Assembly: GCA_027923505.1 (NCBI GenBank)
Contig: BROI01000016.1
Coordinates: 669,384-733,383 of the forward strand
Direction of reading: 5' to 3'
Source of the DNA: Mayamaea pseudoterrestris
Lineage: Eukaryota; Bacillariophyta; Bacillariophyceae; Sellaphorales; Sellaphoraceae
Length of the DNA: 64,000 nucleotides
How positions within the stretch are numbered: the first letter of the stretch is position 1; each line of letters begins with the position of its first letter. Below, in pieces: positions 9,690 through 24,423 of the stretch. The notes under the pieces were generated by a model, which was given only the letters and a program-made list of their open reading frames with translations, was not told the DNA's origin and did no database searches. The position numbers were made by a program, and so were the translations under genes.

Positions 9690-12600
9690 ACACCATTGAA
9701 TGGATTGCACATCCTGCATCTTTGGCATGCCTAGCAACCGCAGAGACTCAATTGACAACAGGCTCGGCCCACTGGCGGCTATTGAGTGTGTTTGTATTTG
9801 AGTAGCTGAAACCATTGCTGAACCCAACCCCCGGTCATTTTCCTGGTGGGGTTGTAGGTATACCATTGAATGGATTGCACATCCTACATCCATAATGCAT
9901 GCCTAGCAACCGCAGAGACTCGTATTGAAGCGGGCTGGCCCGTGGATGTGGATATTGAGTTTGTTTGTATTTGAGTAGCTGAAACCATTGTTGAACCCAA
10001 CCCCAGTTATTTTACTGGAGGGTTTGTAGGTATAAATTTGAACAATTGCACATCCTACATCCTTTATGCATGCCTAGCAACCGCAGAGACTCACATTGAA
10101 GCTGGATGGCCCATGGCTATGGCTATTGAGTGTGTTTGTATTTGAATAGCTGAAACCATTGCTGAACCCAACCCCAGTCATTTTACTGGAGACTTTGAAG
10201 GTATACCATTGAATGGATTGCACATCCAGCATCTTCAATCCATGCCTAGCAACCGCAGAGACTCCTATTGAAACAGGCTGGCTCATGGCTATGGCTATTG
10301 AGTGTGTTTGTATCTGAATAGCTGAAACCATTGCTGAACCCAACCCCGGTCATTTTACTGGAGACTTTGAAGGTATACCATTGAATGGATTGCACATTCT
10401 GCATCTTCAATTCATGCCTAGCAACCGCAGAGACTCATATTGAAACAGGCTGGCACATGGCTATGGCTATTGAGTGTGTTTATATTTGAGTAGCTGGACC
10501 CATGCCGAACCCAACCCCGGTCATTTTCCTGGAGGAGTTGTAGGTATAAATTTGAATGGATTGCACATCCTGCATCTTAAATCCATGCCTAGCAACCGCA
10601 GAGACTCACTTTGAAGCAGGCTGGCTCATGGCTATGGCTATTGAGTGGTTTGTATTTGAATAGCTGAAACCATTGCTGAACCCAACCCCGGTCATTTTAC
10701 TGGAGGGTTTGAAGGTATACCATTGAATGGATTGCATATCCTGCATCATTAATCCATGCCTAGCAACCGCAGAGACTCATATTGAAGCAGGCTGGCTCAT
10801 GGCTATGGCTATTGAGTGTGTTTGTATTTGAGTAGCTGGACCCAAGCCGAACCCAACCCCGGTCATTTTCCTGGAGGAGTTGTAGGTATAAATTTGAATG
10901 GATTGCACATCCTGCATTCTTTTTTGCATGCCTAGCAACCGCAGAGACTCAGATTGAAGCTGGCTGGCACATGGCTATGGCTATTGAGTGTGTTTATATT
11001 TGAGTAGCTGGACCCATGCTGAACCCAACCCCGGTCATTTTCCTGGAGGGTTTGAAGGTATACCATGGAAATGGATTGCACATCCTGCACCCTATATGCA
11101 TGTCTAGCAACCGCAGAGACTCATATTGAAGCAGGCTGGCTCATGGCTATGGCTATTGAGTGTGTTTGTATTTGAGTAGCTGAAACCATTGCTGAACCCA
11201 ACCTCGGTCATTTTCCTGGAGGAGTTGTAGGTATACCATTGAATGGATTGCACATCCTGCATCCTTTATGCATGCCTAGCAACCGCAGAGACTCAGATTG
11301 AGGCTGGCTGGCTCATGGCTATGGCTATTGAGTGTGTTTGTATTTGAATAGCTGTAACCATTGCTGAACCCAACCCCGGTCATTTTCCTGGTGGGTTTGA
11401 AGGTATATTATTTATTGGATTGCAGATCCTGCATCCTTTATGCATGCCTAGCAACCGCAGAGACTCAAATTGAACTTGGCTGGCTCATGGCTATGGCTAT
11501 TGAGTGTGTTTGTATTTGAGTAGCTGGACCCATGCTGAACCCAACCCCGGTCATTTTCCTGGAGAGTTTGAAGGTATATTATTGAATGGATTGCACATCC
11601 TGCATCCTTTATGCATGCCTAGCAACCGCAGAGACTCATATTGAAGCAGGCTGGCTCATGGCTATGGCTATTGAGTGTGTTTGTATTTGAATAGCTGAAA
11701 CCATTGCTGAACCCAACCCCGGTCATTTTACTGGAGGGGTTGAAGGTATAACATTGAATGGATTGCACATCCTGCATCCTTTATGCATGCCTAGCAACCG
11801 CAGAGACTCATATTGAAGCAGGCTGGCACATGGCTATGGCTATTGAGTGTGTTTTTATTTGAGTAGCTGAAACCCATGCCGAACCTAACCCCTGTCATTT
11901 TCCGGGAGGAGTTGTGGGTATCAATTTGAATAGATTGCACATCCTGCTTCTTTAATATATGCCTAGCAACCGCAGAGACTCATATTGAAGCAGGCTGGCT
12001 CATGGCTATGAATATTGAGTGTGTTTGTATCTGAGTAGCTTAAACCATTGCTGAACCCAACCCTGGTCATTTTACTGGAGGGTTTGAGAGTATACCAAAC
12101 AATGGATTGCACATCCTGCATCGTTTTTGCATGCCTAGCATCCGCAGAGACTCATATTGAAGCAGGCTGGCTCATGGCTATGGCTTTTGAGTGTGTTTGT
12201 ATTGGAGTAGCTGGACCCATGCCGAACCCAACCCCGGTCATTTTACTGGAGGGTGTGAAGGTATACCATTGAATGGATTGCACATCCTGCATCCTTTATG
12301 CATGCCTAGCAACCGCAGAGACTCATATTGAAGCAGGCTGGCTCATGGCTATGGCTATTGAGTGTGTTTGTATTTGAGTAGCTGAAACCATTGCTGAACC
12401 CAACCCCGGTCATTTTACTGGAGGGTTTGAAGGTATACCATTGAATGGATTGCACATCCTGCATCCTTTATGCATGCCTAGCAACCGCAGAGACTCATAT
12501 TGAAGCAGGCTGGCTCATGGCTATGGCTATTGAGTGTGTTTTTATTTGGACAGCTGGACCCATTGCTGAACCCAACCCCGGTCATTTTACTGGAGGGTTT

Positions 12601-15600
12601 GAAGGTATACCATTGAATGGACTGCACATCCTGCATCCTTTATGCATGCCTAGCTACCGCAGAGACTCATATTGAAGCCAGCTGACGCATGGCTATGGCT
12701 ATTGAGTGTGTTTGTATTTGAACAGCTGGACCCATTGCTGAACCCAACCCCGGTCATTTTACTGGAGAGTTTGAAGGTATACCATTGAATGGATTGCACA
12801 TCCTGCATCCTTTATGCATGCCTAGCAACCGCAGAGACTCATATTGAAGCAGGCTGGCACATGGCTATGGCTATTGAGTGTGTTTGTATTTGAGTAGCTG
12901 GACCCATGCCAAACCCAACCCCGGTCATTTTCCTGGAGGAGTTGTAGGTATACCATTGAATGGATTGCACATCCTGCATCCTTTATGCATGCCTAGCAAC
13001 CGCAGAGACTCATATTGAAGCTGGCTGGCTCATGGCTATGGCTATTGAGTGTGTTTGTATTTGAGTAGCTGAAACCATTGCTGAACCCAACCCCGGTCAT
13101 TTTCCTGGAGGGTTTGAAGGTATACCATTGAATGGATTGCACATCCTGCATCCTTTATGCATGCCTAGCAACCGCAGAGACTCATATTGAAGCAGGCTGG
13201 CTCATGGCTATGGCTATTGAGTGTGTTTGTATTTGAATAGCTGAAACCATTGCTGAACCCAACCCCGGTCATTTTCCTGGAGGGTTTGAAGGTATACCAT
13301 TGAATGGATTGCACATCCTGCATCTTTTATGCATGCCTAGCAACCGCAGAGACTCATATTGAAGCAGGCTGGCTCATGGCTATGGCTATTGAGTGTGTTT
13401 GTATTTGAGTAGCTGAAACCATTGCTGAACCCAACCCCGGTCATTTTACTGGAGGGTTTGAAGGTATACCATTGAATGGATTGCACATCCTGCATCCTTT
13501 ATGCATGCCTAGCAACCGCAGAGACTCATATTGAAGCAGGCTGGCTCATGGCTATGGCTATTGAGTGTGTTTGTATTTGAGTAGCTGAAACCATTGCTGA
13601 ACCCAACCCCGGTCATTTTACTGGAGGGTTTGAAGGTATACCATTGAATGGATTGCACATCCTGCATCCTTTATGCATGCCTAGCAACCGCAGAGACTCA
13701 TATTGAAGCAGGCTGGCTCATGGCTATGGCTATTGAGTGTGTTTGTATTTGAATAACTGAAACCATTGCTGAACCCAACCCCGGTCATTTTACTGGAGGG
13801 TTTGAAGGTATACCATTGAATGAATTGCACATCCTGCTTTCTTCCTAGCAACCGCAGAGACTCATATTGAAGCTGGCTGCCTCATGGCTATGGCTATTGA
13901 GTGTGTTTGTAATCGAATAACTGAAACCATTGCAGAACCCAACCCCGGTCATTTTACTGAAGGGTGTGAAGGTATAAAATTGAATGGATTGCACATCCTG
14001 CATCCTTTATGCATGCCTAGCAACCGCAGAGACTCATATTGAAGCAGGCTGGCTCATGGCTATGGCTATTGAGTGTGTTTGTATTTGAATAGCTGAAACC
14101 ATTGCTGAACCCAACCCCGGTCATTTTACTGGAGGGTTTGAAGGTATACCATTGAATGGATTGCACATCCTGCATCCTTTATGCATGCCTAGCAACCGCA
14201 GAGACTCATATTGAAGCAGGCTGGCTCATGGCTATGGCTATTGAGTGTGTTTGTATTTGAGTAGCTGAAACCATTGCTGAACCCAACCCCGGTCATTTTA
14301 CTGGAGGGTTTGTAGGTATAAATTTGAATGGATTGCACATCCTACATCCTTTATGCATGCCTAGCAACCGCAGAGACTCATATTGAAGCAGGCTGGCTCA
14401 TGGCTATGGCTATTGAGTGTGTTTGTATTTGAATAGCTGAAACCATTGCTGAACCCAACCCCGGTCATTTTACTGGAGGGTTTGAAGGTATACCATTGAA
14501 TGGATTGCACATCCTGCATCCTTTATGCATGCCTAGCAACCGCAGAGACTCATATTGAAGCAGGCTGGCTCATGGCTATGGCTATTGAGTGTGTTTGTAT
14601 TTGAGTAGCTGAAACCATTGCTGAACCCAACCCCGGTCATTTTCCTGGAGAGTTTGAAGGTATAAATTTGAATGGATTGCACATCCTGCATCCTTTATGC
14701 ATGCCTAGCAACCGCAGAGACTCATATTGAAGCAGGCTGGCTCATGGCTATGGCTATTGAGTGTGTTTGTATTTGAATAGCTGAAACCATTGCTGAACCC
14801 AACCCCGGTCATTTTACTGGAGGGTTTGAAGGTATACCATTGAATGGATTGCACATCCTGCATCCTTTATGCATGCCTAGCAACCACAGAGACTCATATT
14901 GAAGCAGGCTGGCTCATGGCTATGGCTATTGAGTGTGTTTGTATTTGAATAGCTGAAACCATTGCTGAACCCAACCCCGGTCATTTTACTGGAGGGTTTG
15001 AAGGTATACCATTGAATGGATTGCACATCCTGCATCCTTTATGCATGCCTAGCAACCGCAGAGACTCATATTGAAGCAGGCTGGCTCATGGCTATGGCTA
15101 TTGAGTGTGTTTGTATTTGAATAGCTGAAACCATCGCTGAACCCAACCCCGGTCATTTTACTGGAGGGTTTGAAGGTATACCATTGAATGGATTGCACAT
15201 CCTGCATCCTTTATGCATGCCTAGCAACCGCAGAGACTCATATTGAAGCAGGCTGGCTCATGGCTATGGCTATTGAGTGTGTTTGTATTTGAATAGCTGA
15301 AACCATTGCTGAACCCAACCCCGGTCATTTTACTGGAGGGTTTGAAGGTATACCATGGAATGGATTGCACATCCTGCATCCTTTATGCATGCCTAGCAAC
15401 CGCAGAGACTCATATTGAAGCAGGCTGCCTCATGGCTAGGGCTATTGAGTGTGTTTGTATTTGAACAGCTCAACCATTGCTGAACCCAACCCCGGTCATT
15501 TTACTGGAGGGTGTGAAGGTATATCATTGAATGGTTTGCACATCCTGCATCCTTTATGCATGCCTAGCAACCGCAGAGACTCATATTGAAGCAGGCTGGC

Positions 15601-18600
15601 TCATGGCTATGGCTATTGAGTGTGTTTGTATTTGAGTAGCTGGACCCATGCCAAACCCAACCCCGGTCATTTTCCTGGAGGGTCTGTAGGTATAAATTTG
15701 AATGGATTGCACATCCTACATCTATAGTTCATGCCTAGCAACCGCAGAGACTCATATTGAAGCAGGCTGGCTCATGGCTATGGCTATTGAGTGTGTTTGT
15801 ATTTGAATAGCTGAAACCATTGCTGAACCCAACCCCGGTCATTTTACTGGAGGGTTTGAAGGTATACCATTGAATGGATTGCACATCCTGCATCCTTTAT
15901 GCATGCCTAGCAACCGCAGAGACTCATATTGAAGCGGGGTGGCTCATGGCTATGGCTATTGAGTGTGCTTGTATTTGAGTAGCTGGACCCATGGCTGAAC
16001 CCAACCCCGGTCATTTAACTGGAGGGTTTGAAGGTATACCATTGAATGGATTGCACATCCTGCATCTTTTATCCATGCCTAGCAACCGCAGAGACTCATA
16101 TTGAAGCAGGCTGGCTCATGGCTATGGCTTTGTATTTGAATCACTGAAACCATTGCTGAACCCAACCCCGGTCATTTTACTGGAGGGTTTGAAGGTATAC
16201 CATTGAATGGATTGCACATCCTGCATCCTTTATGCATGCCTAGCAACCGCAGAGACTCATATTGAAGCAGGCTGGCTCATGGCTATGGCTATTGAGTGTG
16301 TTTAGATTTGAGTAGCTTGACCCATGCCAAACCCAACCCCGGTCATTTTATTGGAGGGTTTGAAGGTATACCATTGAATGGATTGCACATCCTGCATCCT
16401 TTATGCATGCCTAGCAACCGCAGAGACTCATATTGAAGCAGGCTGGCTCATGGCTATGGCTATTGAGTGTGTTTGTATTTGAATAGCTGAAACCATTGCT
16501 GAACCCAACCCCGGTCATTTTACTGGAGGGTTTGAAGGTATACCATTGAATGGATTGCACATCCTGCATCCTTTATGCATGCCTAGCAACCGCAGAGACT
16601 CATATTGAAGCAGGCTGGCTCATGGCTATGGCTATTGAGTGTGTTTGTATTTGAATAGCTGAAACCATTGCTGAACCCAACCCCGGTCATTTTACTGGAG
16701 GGTTTGAAGGTATACCATTGAATGGATTGCACATCCTGCATCCTTTATGCATGCCTAGCAACCGCAGAGACTCATATTGAAGCAGGCTGGCTCATGGCTA
16801 TGGCTATTGAGTGTGTTTGTATTTGAATAATTGAAACCATTGCTGAACCCAACCCCAGTCACTTTACTGGAGGGTTTGAAGGTATACAAGTGAATGGATT
16901 GCACATCCTGCATCCTTTATGCATGACTAGCAACCGCAGAGACTCATATTGAAGCAGACTGGCTCATGGCTATGGCTATTTAGTGTGTTTGTGTTTGAAT
17001 AGCTGAAACCATTGCTGAACCCAACCCCGGTCATTTTACTGCAGGGTTTGAAGGTATACCATTGAATGGACTGCACATCCTGCATCTTTTAACCATGCCT
17101 AGCAACCGCAGAGACTCATATTGAAGCAGGCTGGCTCATGGCCAGGGCTATTGAGTGTGTTTGTATTTGGACAGCTGGACCCATTGCTGAACCCAACCCC
17201 GGTCATTTTACTGGAGAGTTTGAAGGTATACCATTGAATGGATTGCACATCCTGCATCCTTTGTGCATGCCTAGCAACCACAGAGACTCATATTGAAGCA
17301 GGCTGGCTCATGGCTATGGCTATTGAGTGTGTTTGTATTTGAATAGCTGAAACCATTGCTGAACCCAACCCCGGTCATTTTACTGGAGGGTTTGAAGGTA
17401 TACCATTGAATGGATTGCACATCCTGCATCCTTTATGCATGCCTAGCAACCGCAGAGACTCATATTGAAGCAGGCTGGCTCATGGCTATGGCTATTGAGT
17501 GTGTTTGTATTTGAATAGCTGAAACCATTGCTGAACCCAACCCCGGTCATTTTACTGGAGGGTGTGAAGGTATACCATTGAATGGATTGCACATCCTGCA
17601 TCCTTTATGCATGCCTAGCAACCGCAGAGACTCATATTGAAGCAGGCTGGCTCATGGCTATGGCTATTGAGTGTGTTTGTATTTGAATAGCTGAAACCAT
17701 TGCTGAACCCAACCCCGGTCATTTTACTGGAGGGTTTGAAGGTATACCATTGAATGGATTGCACATCCTGCATCCTTTATGCATGCCTAGCAACCGCAGA
17801 GACTCATATTGAAGCAGGCTGGCTCATGGCTATGGCTATTGAGTGTGTTTAGATTTGAGTAGCTGGACCCATTGCTGAACCCAACCGCGGTCATTTTACT
17901 GGAGGGTGTGAAGGTATACCATTGAATGGATTGCACATCCTGCATCCTTTATGCATGCCTAGCAACCGCAGAGACTCATATTGAAGCAGGCTGGCTCATG
18001 GCTATGGCTATTGAGTGTGTTTGTATTTGAATAGCATGACCCATGCCAAACCCAACCCTGGTCATTTTACTGGAGGGTTTGAAGGTATACCATTGAATGG
18101 ATTGCACATCCTGCATCCTTTATGCATGCCTAGCAACCGCAGAGACTCATATTGAAGCTGGCTGGCTCATGGCTATGGCTATTGAGTGTGTTTGTATTTG
18201 AGTAGCTGGACCCATGCTGAACCCAACCCCGGTCATTTTACTGGAGGGTTTGAAGGTATACCATTGAATGGATTGCACATCCTGCATCTTTTAACCATGC
18301 CTAGCAACCGCAGAGACTCATATTGAAGCAGGCTGGCTCATGGCTATGGCTATTGAGTGTGTTTGTATTTGAACAGCTGCAACCATTGCTGAACCCAACC
18401 CCGGTCATTTTACTGGAGGGGTTGAAGGTATACCATTGAATGGTTTGCACATCCTGCATCCTTTATGCATGCCTAGCAACCGCAGAGACTCATATTGAAG
18501 CAGGCTGGCTCATGGCTATGGCTATTGAGTGTGTTTGTATTTGAGTAGCTGAAACCATTGCTGAACCCAACCCCGGTCATTTTACTGGAGGGTGTGAAGG

Positions 18601-21600
18601 TATACCATTGAATGGATTGCACATCCTGCATCCTTTATGCATGCCTAGCCACCGCAGAGACTCATATTGAAACAGGCTGGCTCATGGCTATGGCTATTGA
18701 GTGTGTTTGTATTTGAGTAGCATGACCCATGCCAAACCCAACCCCGGTCATTTTACTGGAGGGTTTGAAGGTATACCATTGAATGGATTGCACATCCTGC
18801 ATCTATAGTTCATGCCTAGCAACCGCAGAGACTCATATTGAAGCAGGCTGGCTCATGGCTATGGCTATTGAGTGTGTTTGTATTTGAATAGCTGAAACCA
18901 TTGCTGAACCCAACCCCGGTCATTTTACTGGAGGGTTTGAAGGTATACCATTGAATGGATTGCACATCCTGCATCCTTTATGCATGCCTAGCAACCGCAG
19001 AGACTCATATTGAAGCAGGCTGCCTCATGGCTAGGGCTATTGAGTGTGTTTGTATTTGAACAGGTCAACCATTAATGAACCCAACCCCGGTCATTTTACT
19101 GGAGGGTGTGAAGGTATATCATTGAATGGTTTGCACATCCTGCATCCTTTATGCATGCCTAGCCACCGCAGAGACGCATATTGAAGCAGGCTGGCTCATG
19201 GCTATGGCTATTGAGTGTGTTTGTATTTGAACAGCTCAACCATTGCTGGACCCAACCCTGGTCATTTTACTGGAGGGTTTGAAGGTATACCATTGAATGG
19301 ATTGCTGAAGGTATACCATTGAATGGATTGCACATCCTGCATCCTTTATGCATGCCTAGCAACCGCAGAGACTCATATTGAAGCAGGCTGCCTCATGGCT
19401 AGGGCTATTGAGTGTGTTTGTATTTGAACAGGTCAACCATTAATGAACCCAACCCCGGTCATTTTACTGGAGGGTGTGAAGGTATATCATTGAATGGTTT
19501 GCACATCCTGCATCCTTTATGCATGCCTAGCCACCGCAGAGACGCATATTGAAGCAGGCTGGCTCATGGCTATGGCTATTGAGTGTGTTTGTATTTGAAC
19601 AGCTCAACCATTGCTGGACCCAACCCTGGTCATTATACTGGAGGGTTTGAAGGTATACCATTGAATGGATTGCACATCCTGCATCCTTTATGCATGCCTA
19701 GCAACCGCAGAGACTCATATTGAAGCAGGCTGGCTCATGGCTATGGCTTTTGAGTGTGATTGTATTTGAACAGCTCAACCATGCCAAACCCAACCCCGGT
19801 CATTTTCCTGGAGGGTCTGTAGGTATAAATTTGAATGAATTGCACATCCTACATCTATAGTTCATGCCTAGCAACCGCAGAGACGCATATTGAAGCAGGC
19901 TGGCTCATGGCTATGGCTATTGAGTGTGTTTAATTTGAATAGCTGAAACCATTGCTGAACCCAACCCCAAACATTTTACTGGAGGGTGTGAAGGTATACC
20001 ATTTAATGGATTGCACATCCTGCATCCTTTATGCATGCCTAGCACTCGCAGAGACTCATATTGAAGCAGGCTGGCTCATGGCTATGGCTATTGAGTGTGT
20101 TGGTATTTGAGTAGCTGTAACCATTGCTGAACCCATTCCCAGTCATTTTACTGGAGGGTTTGAAGGTATACCATTGAAAGGATTGCACATTCTGGAACTT
20201 TAATCAATGCCTAGCAACCGCAGAGACTCATATTGAAGCAGGCTGGCTCATGGCTATGGCTTTGAGTGTGTTTGTTTTGGTGCGAACCCACCCCCCCCGG
20301 TCTTTTTCTGGAGGGTTTGAAGGTATACCATGAGTGGTTGCATCCCTCCTTTATGCATGCCTGCCACCGCGAGACTCATATTGAAGCAGGCTGGCTCATG
20401 GCTTGGCTTTTGAGTGTGTTTGTTTTGATTAGCTGCGCCCATGCCGCCCTCCCCGGTCTTTTCCGGGGGTGTGTAGGTTACCTTTGAATGGATTGCACTC
20501 CTCTTTATCTGCGCCCGCGAGACTCTATTGAAGCAGGCTTGGCTCATGGCTATGGCTTTGAGTGTTGACTGCCCCCAAACCCTCTTTTCGGGGGGTGTGG
20601 TTACCTGATTGCTTTCCTTATTGCTTACACCCACCGAGACTTAAAGCTGCTGGCTCATGGCTATGGCTATTGAGTTGTGTTTGTATTTGAGTAGCTGGAC
20701 CCATTGCTGAACCCAACCCCCGGTCATTTTCCTGGAGGGTTTGAAGGTATACCATTGAATGGATTTCTCACCCTGCATCCTTTATCCATGACTAGCAACC
20801 GCAGAGACTCATATTGAAGCAGTCTGGCTCATGGCTATGACTATTGAGTGTGTTTGTATTTGAATAGCTGAAACCATTCTGAACCCAACCCCAGTCATTT
20901 TACTGGAGGGTTTGAAGGTATACATTGAATGATACATCCTGCATCAACTATGCCTAGCAACCGCAAGACTCATAGTGAATCAGGCTAGCTCATGGCTATG
21001 GCTATTGAGTGTGTTTGTATCTGATTAGCTGAGACCAATGCTGAACCCAACCCCGGTCATTTTCCTGGAGGGTTTAAGGTATCACCATTGAATGGATTGC
21101 ATCATCCTGCATCTTTAGCATGCCTCAACCGCAATATTGAAGGCTGGCTCATGGCTAGGCTGTTGAGTGTGTTTGTATTTGAGCAGCTGGACCCATTGCT
21201 GAACCCAACCCCGGTCATTTTCCTGGAGGGTTTGAAGGTATACTTGAATGGATTGCACATCCTGTCATCCTTTATGCATGCCTAGCAACCGCAGAGACCA
21301 TATTGAAGCAGGCTGGCTCATGACTATGGCTATTGAGTGTGTTTTTAAATTTGAGTAGCTGAACCCATTGCCGAACCCAACCCCGGTCATTTTCCTGGAG
21401 GGTTTGTAGGTATACCATGAAATGGAATGCACATCCTGCATCCTTTATGCATGCCTATTAAGCTATGGCATGGCTGCTGAGTGTGTTTGTATTTGAATAG
21501 CTAAAACCGATTGCTGAACCCAACCCCGGCATTTACCTAGAGCAGAGAAATTGAAGGCTGGCACAGGCTATGCTATTGAGGATATGAGTAGCGCCCCCGT

Positions 21601-24118
21601 CACTGGGGCATATGCCTAGCAACCGCAGAGACTCAGAGTGAAGGAGGCTGGCACATGGCTATGGCTATTGAGGGTGTTTATATTTGAGTAGCTGGACCCA
21701 TGCCAAACCCGACCCCGTTCATTTTCCTGGAGGAGTTGTAGGTATACCATTGAAAGGATTGTAGATCCTGCATCCTTTATCATGCCTAGCAACCGCAGAG
21801 ACTCATATTGAAGCTGGCTGGCACATGGCTATGGCTATTGAGTGTGTTTGTATTTGAATAGCTGAAACCATTGCTGAACCCAACCCCGGTCATTTTACTG
21901 GAGGGTTTGAAGGTATACCATTGAATGGATTGCACATCCTGCATCCTTTATGCATGCCTAGCAACCGCAGAGACTCATATTAAAGCTGGCTGGCTCATGG
22001 CTATGGCTATTGAGTGTGTTTGTGTTGGAGTAGCTGGACCCATTGCCGAACCCAACCCGGTCATTTTACTGGAGGGTTTGAAGGTTCCATTGTGGTTCAC
22101 ATCCTGCATCTTTTATCCATGCCCAGCAGCCGCAGAGACTCATATTGAAGGCTGGCTCATGGCTATGGCTATTGAGTGTGTTTGTGTTTGCGTAGCTGAA
22201 ACCACCGCTGAACCCAACCCGGTCATTTTACTGGAGGTGTGAGGGTATACCATTGAATGGATTGCAGATCCTGCATCATTAATCCATGCCTAGCTACCGC
22301 TGAGATTCAGATTGGAGATGGCTGGCACATGGCTATGGCTATTAAGTGTGTTTGTATTTGAATAGCTGGACCCATTGCTGAACCCAACCCCAGTCATTTT
22401 ACTGGAGGGTTTGAAGGTATACCATTGAATGTATTGCACATCCTGCATCGTTTATGCATGCCTTGCAACCGCAGAGACTCATATTGAAGCAGGCTGGCTC
22501 ATGGCTAGGGCTGTTGATTGTGTTTGTATTTAAATAGCTGAAACCATGGCTGAACCCAACCCTGGTCATTTAACTGAAGGGTTTGAAGGTATACCATTGA
22601 ATGGAATGCACATCCTAGATCTGTAATCCATGCCTAGCAACCGCAGAGACTCATATTGAAGCGGGGTGGCTCATGGCTATGGCTATTGAGTGTGCTTGTA
22701 TTTGAGTAGCTGGACCCATGGCTGAACCCAACCCCGGTCATTTTACTGGAGGGTTTAAAGGTATATTAAACATTGGATTGCACATCCTGCATCGTTTTTG
22801 CATGCCTTGCAACCGCAGAGACTCATATTGAAGCAGGCTGGCTCATGGCTATGGCTATTGAGTGTGTTTGAATAGCTGAAACCCATGTCATGCCTGCCAG
22901 CCACCACCAAACCCCACCCAACCCCGGTCATTTTACTGGAGAGTTTGAAGGAATGCCATTGAATGGATTGCATATCCTGCATCTTTAATCCATGCCTAGC
23001 AACCGCAGCGACTCATATTGTAGCAGGCTGGCACATGGCTATGGCTATTGAGTGTGTTTATATTTGAGTAGCTGGACCCATTTCTGAACCCAACCCTGGT
23101 CATTTTACTGGAGGGTTTGTAGGCATACCATTGAATGGATTGCACATCTTGCATCCTTTATGCATGTCTAGCAACCACCGAGACTCATAATGAAGCTGGC
23201 TGGCCCATGTCTATGGCTATTGAGTGTTTTGAATAGCTGAAACCATTGCAACCCAACCCCGGTCATTTTCCTGAGAGGTTTGAGGTATACCGTTGAATGG
23301 ATTGCACATCCTGCATCCTTTATGCACATGCCTAGCAACCGCAGAGACTCAGATTGAAGCTGGCTGGCTCATGGCTATGGCTATTGGGGTTGTTGGACCC
23401 GAAACCCATTTGAACGTTTTTCCTGGGGGTTTGTGTTCCTGTGCTGCAGAGACTCATATGAAGCATCTTGCGTCTTGCATGCGCCCCAGACTATTGTACG
23501 GGCTGGCTCGTGGCTGTGGCGGGTGTGTTTGTTTTGAATAGCTGATAGCCGCTGAAACCCAACCCCGGTCCTTTTACGGAGGGTGTGGGTATACCGTTGA
23601 AGGATTGCACATCCTGCATCCTTTATCTGCCTATGCAACCGCAGCGACTCGTATTGGAGCGGGCTGGCCCGTGGCTGTACTGGTGGTCCAAATCAACCTT
23701 GGTCTTTTCGGATCTGTGGTGTAAATGAATGGCCATCCTGCTCTTCGCTGCTGCAACACGGCTCATATTGAAGCAGGCCTGGCTCATGGCTATGGCTTTG
23801 AGTGTGTTTGTATTTGAGATAGCGGAACCCATGGCTGAACCAACCCCGTCTTACTGGAGGTTTGAGGGTATACCATTAGTGGATTGCCACCTTCATCCTT
23901 TATACGCCCCGCAGCCGCAGAGGCTCATATTGAAGCAGGCTGGCTCATGGCTATGGCTTTTGAGTGTGTTTTATTTGCCCCCGGTCATTTTCTGGAGGGT
24001 GTGAAGGTATACCATTGAATGGTTGCACATGCCTCTTTAATATCCTTTTTGTGAACCGCAGAGACCCATATTGACAGGCTGGCTCAGGCTGTGGCTGTGA
24101 GTGGGTTTGTTGATAGCT
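9690..24118. repeat. 172-bp satellite array (family 2, about 84 copies)
   Basis: Head-to-tail monomers with a period of 172 bp (atgcctagcaaccgcagaga at 13161, 13333, 13505 and so on; neighbours 171-173). The core from about 12.2 to 19 kb is very homogeneous; both ends are more diverged. It shares no obvious sequence with family 1 beyond monomer length. A 24-bp internal duplication near 19290-19315 and a repeat of about 368 bp (19021 onward matching 19389 onward) show local amplification. There is no believable coding frame. The right edge passes into a retroelement remnant near 24119. Confidence 0.95.
20254..20640. other. Deletion-rich stretch inside satellite 2
   Basis: Across two to three monomers many single bases are missing while the order of words is kept, and a C homopolymer is extended. 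Flanking monomers return to near consensus. The same texture recurs at about 23240-24110. It may be relaxed array decay or unpolished long-read sequence. Confidence 0.6.
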
Positions 24119-24423
24119 GGAGCATGTTGCTGACCTCTTTGAAGAGAAAGGTATCGAATGCTCTCCCGCCTTTATTTGTTATGGTGGGTTCTGCTGGTGT
24201 GGCTTTTGTCACGGAACCTTTCCGCCTGTCATTTGGTCGTTGTTGGATGCGCCCCCATCCTTGGGCTTGTTGAGCAGGCTGGCTCCTGGCTCGCTTTTGG
24301 TCTGTTCGATTTGTGCCCCCCAATTCGTCTGTTAGGTATTTGCCCGCATCCCGCCTCTCTGGGGGTTGCGGCTGTTCTTGGTGTGTTTGTTTGAGAAATG
24401 CGCAACTAGTAGGCACCCTCCTC

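Noticed and set aside
9510-24004. Scattered 60-127-codon frames on both strands in the 172-bp array
   Set aside because: Same cause: short windows without stops in a repeat. No motif, no start context, and frames end at monomer variants.
4861-24118. CRISPR array
   Set aside because: Repeats are directly adjacent ~170-bp monomers with no unique spacers, in eukaryotic DNA without cas genes.
9690-24118. Satellite 2 derived from satellite 1
   Set aside because: Equal monomer length suggested it, but no shared block beyond short words could be found by eye in either orientation.
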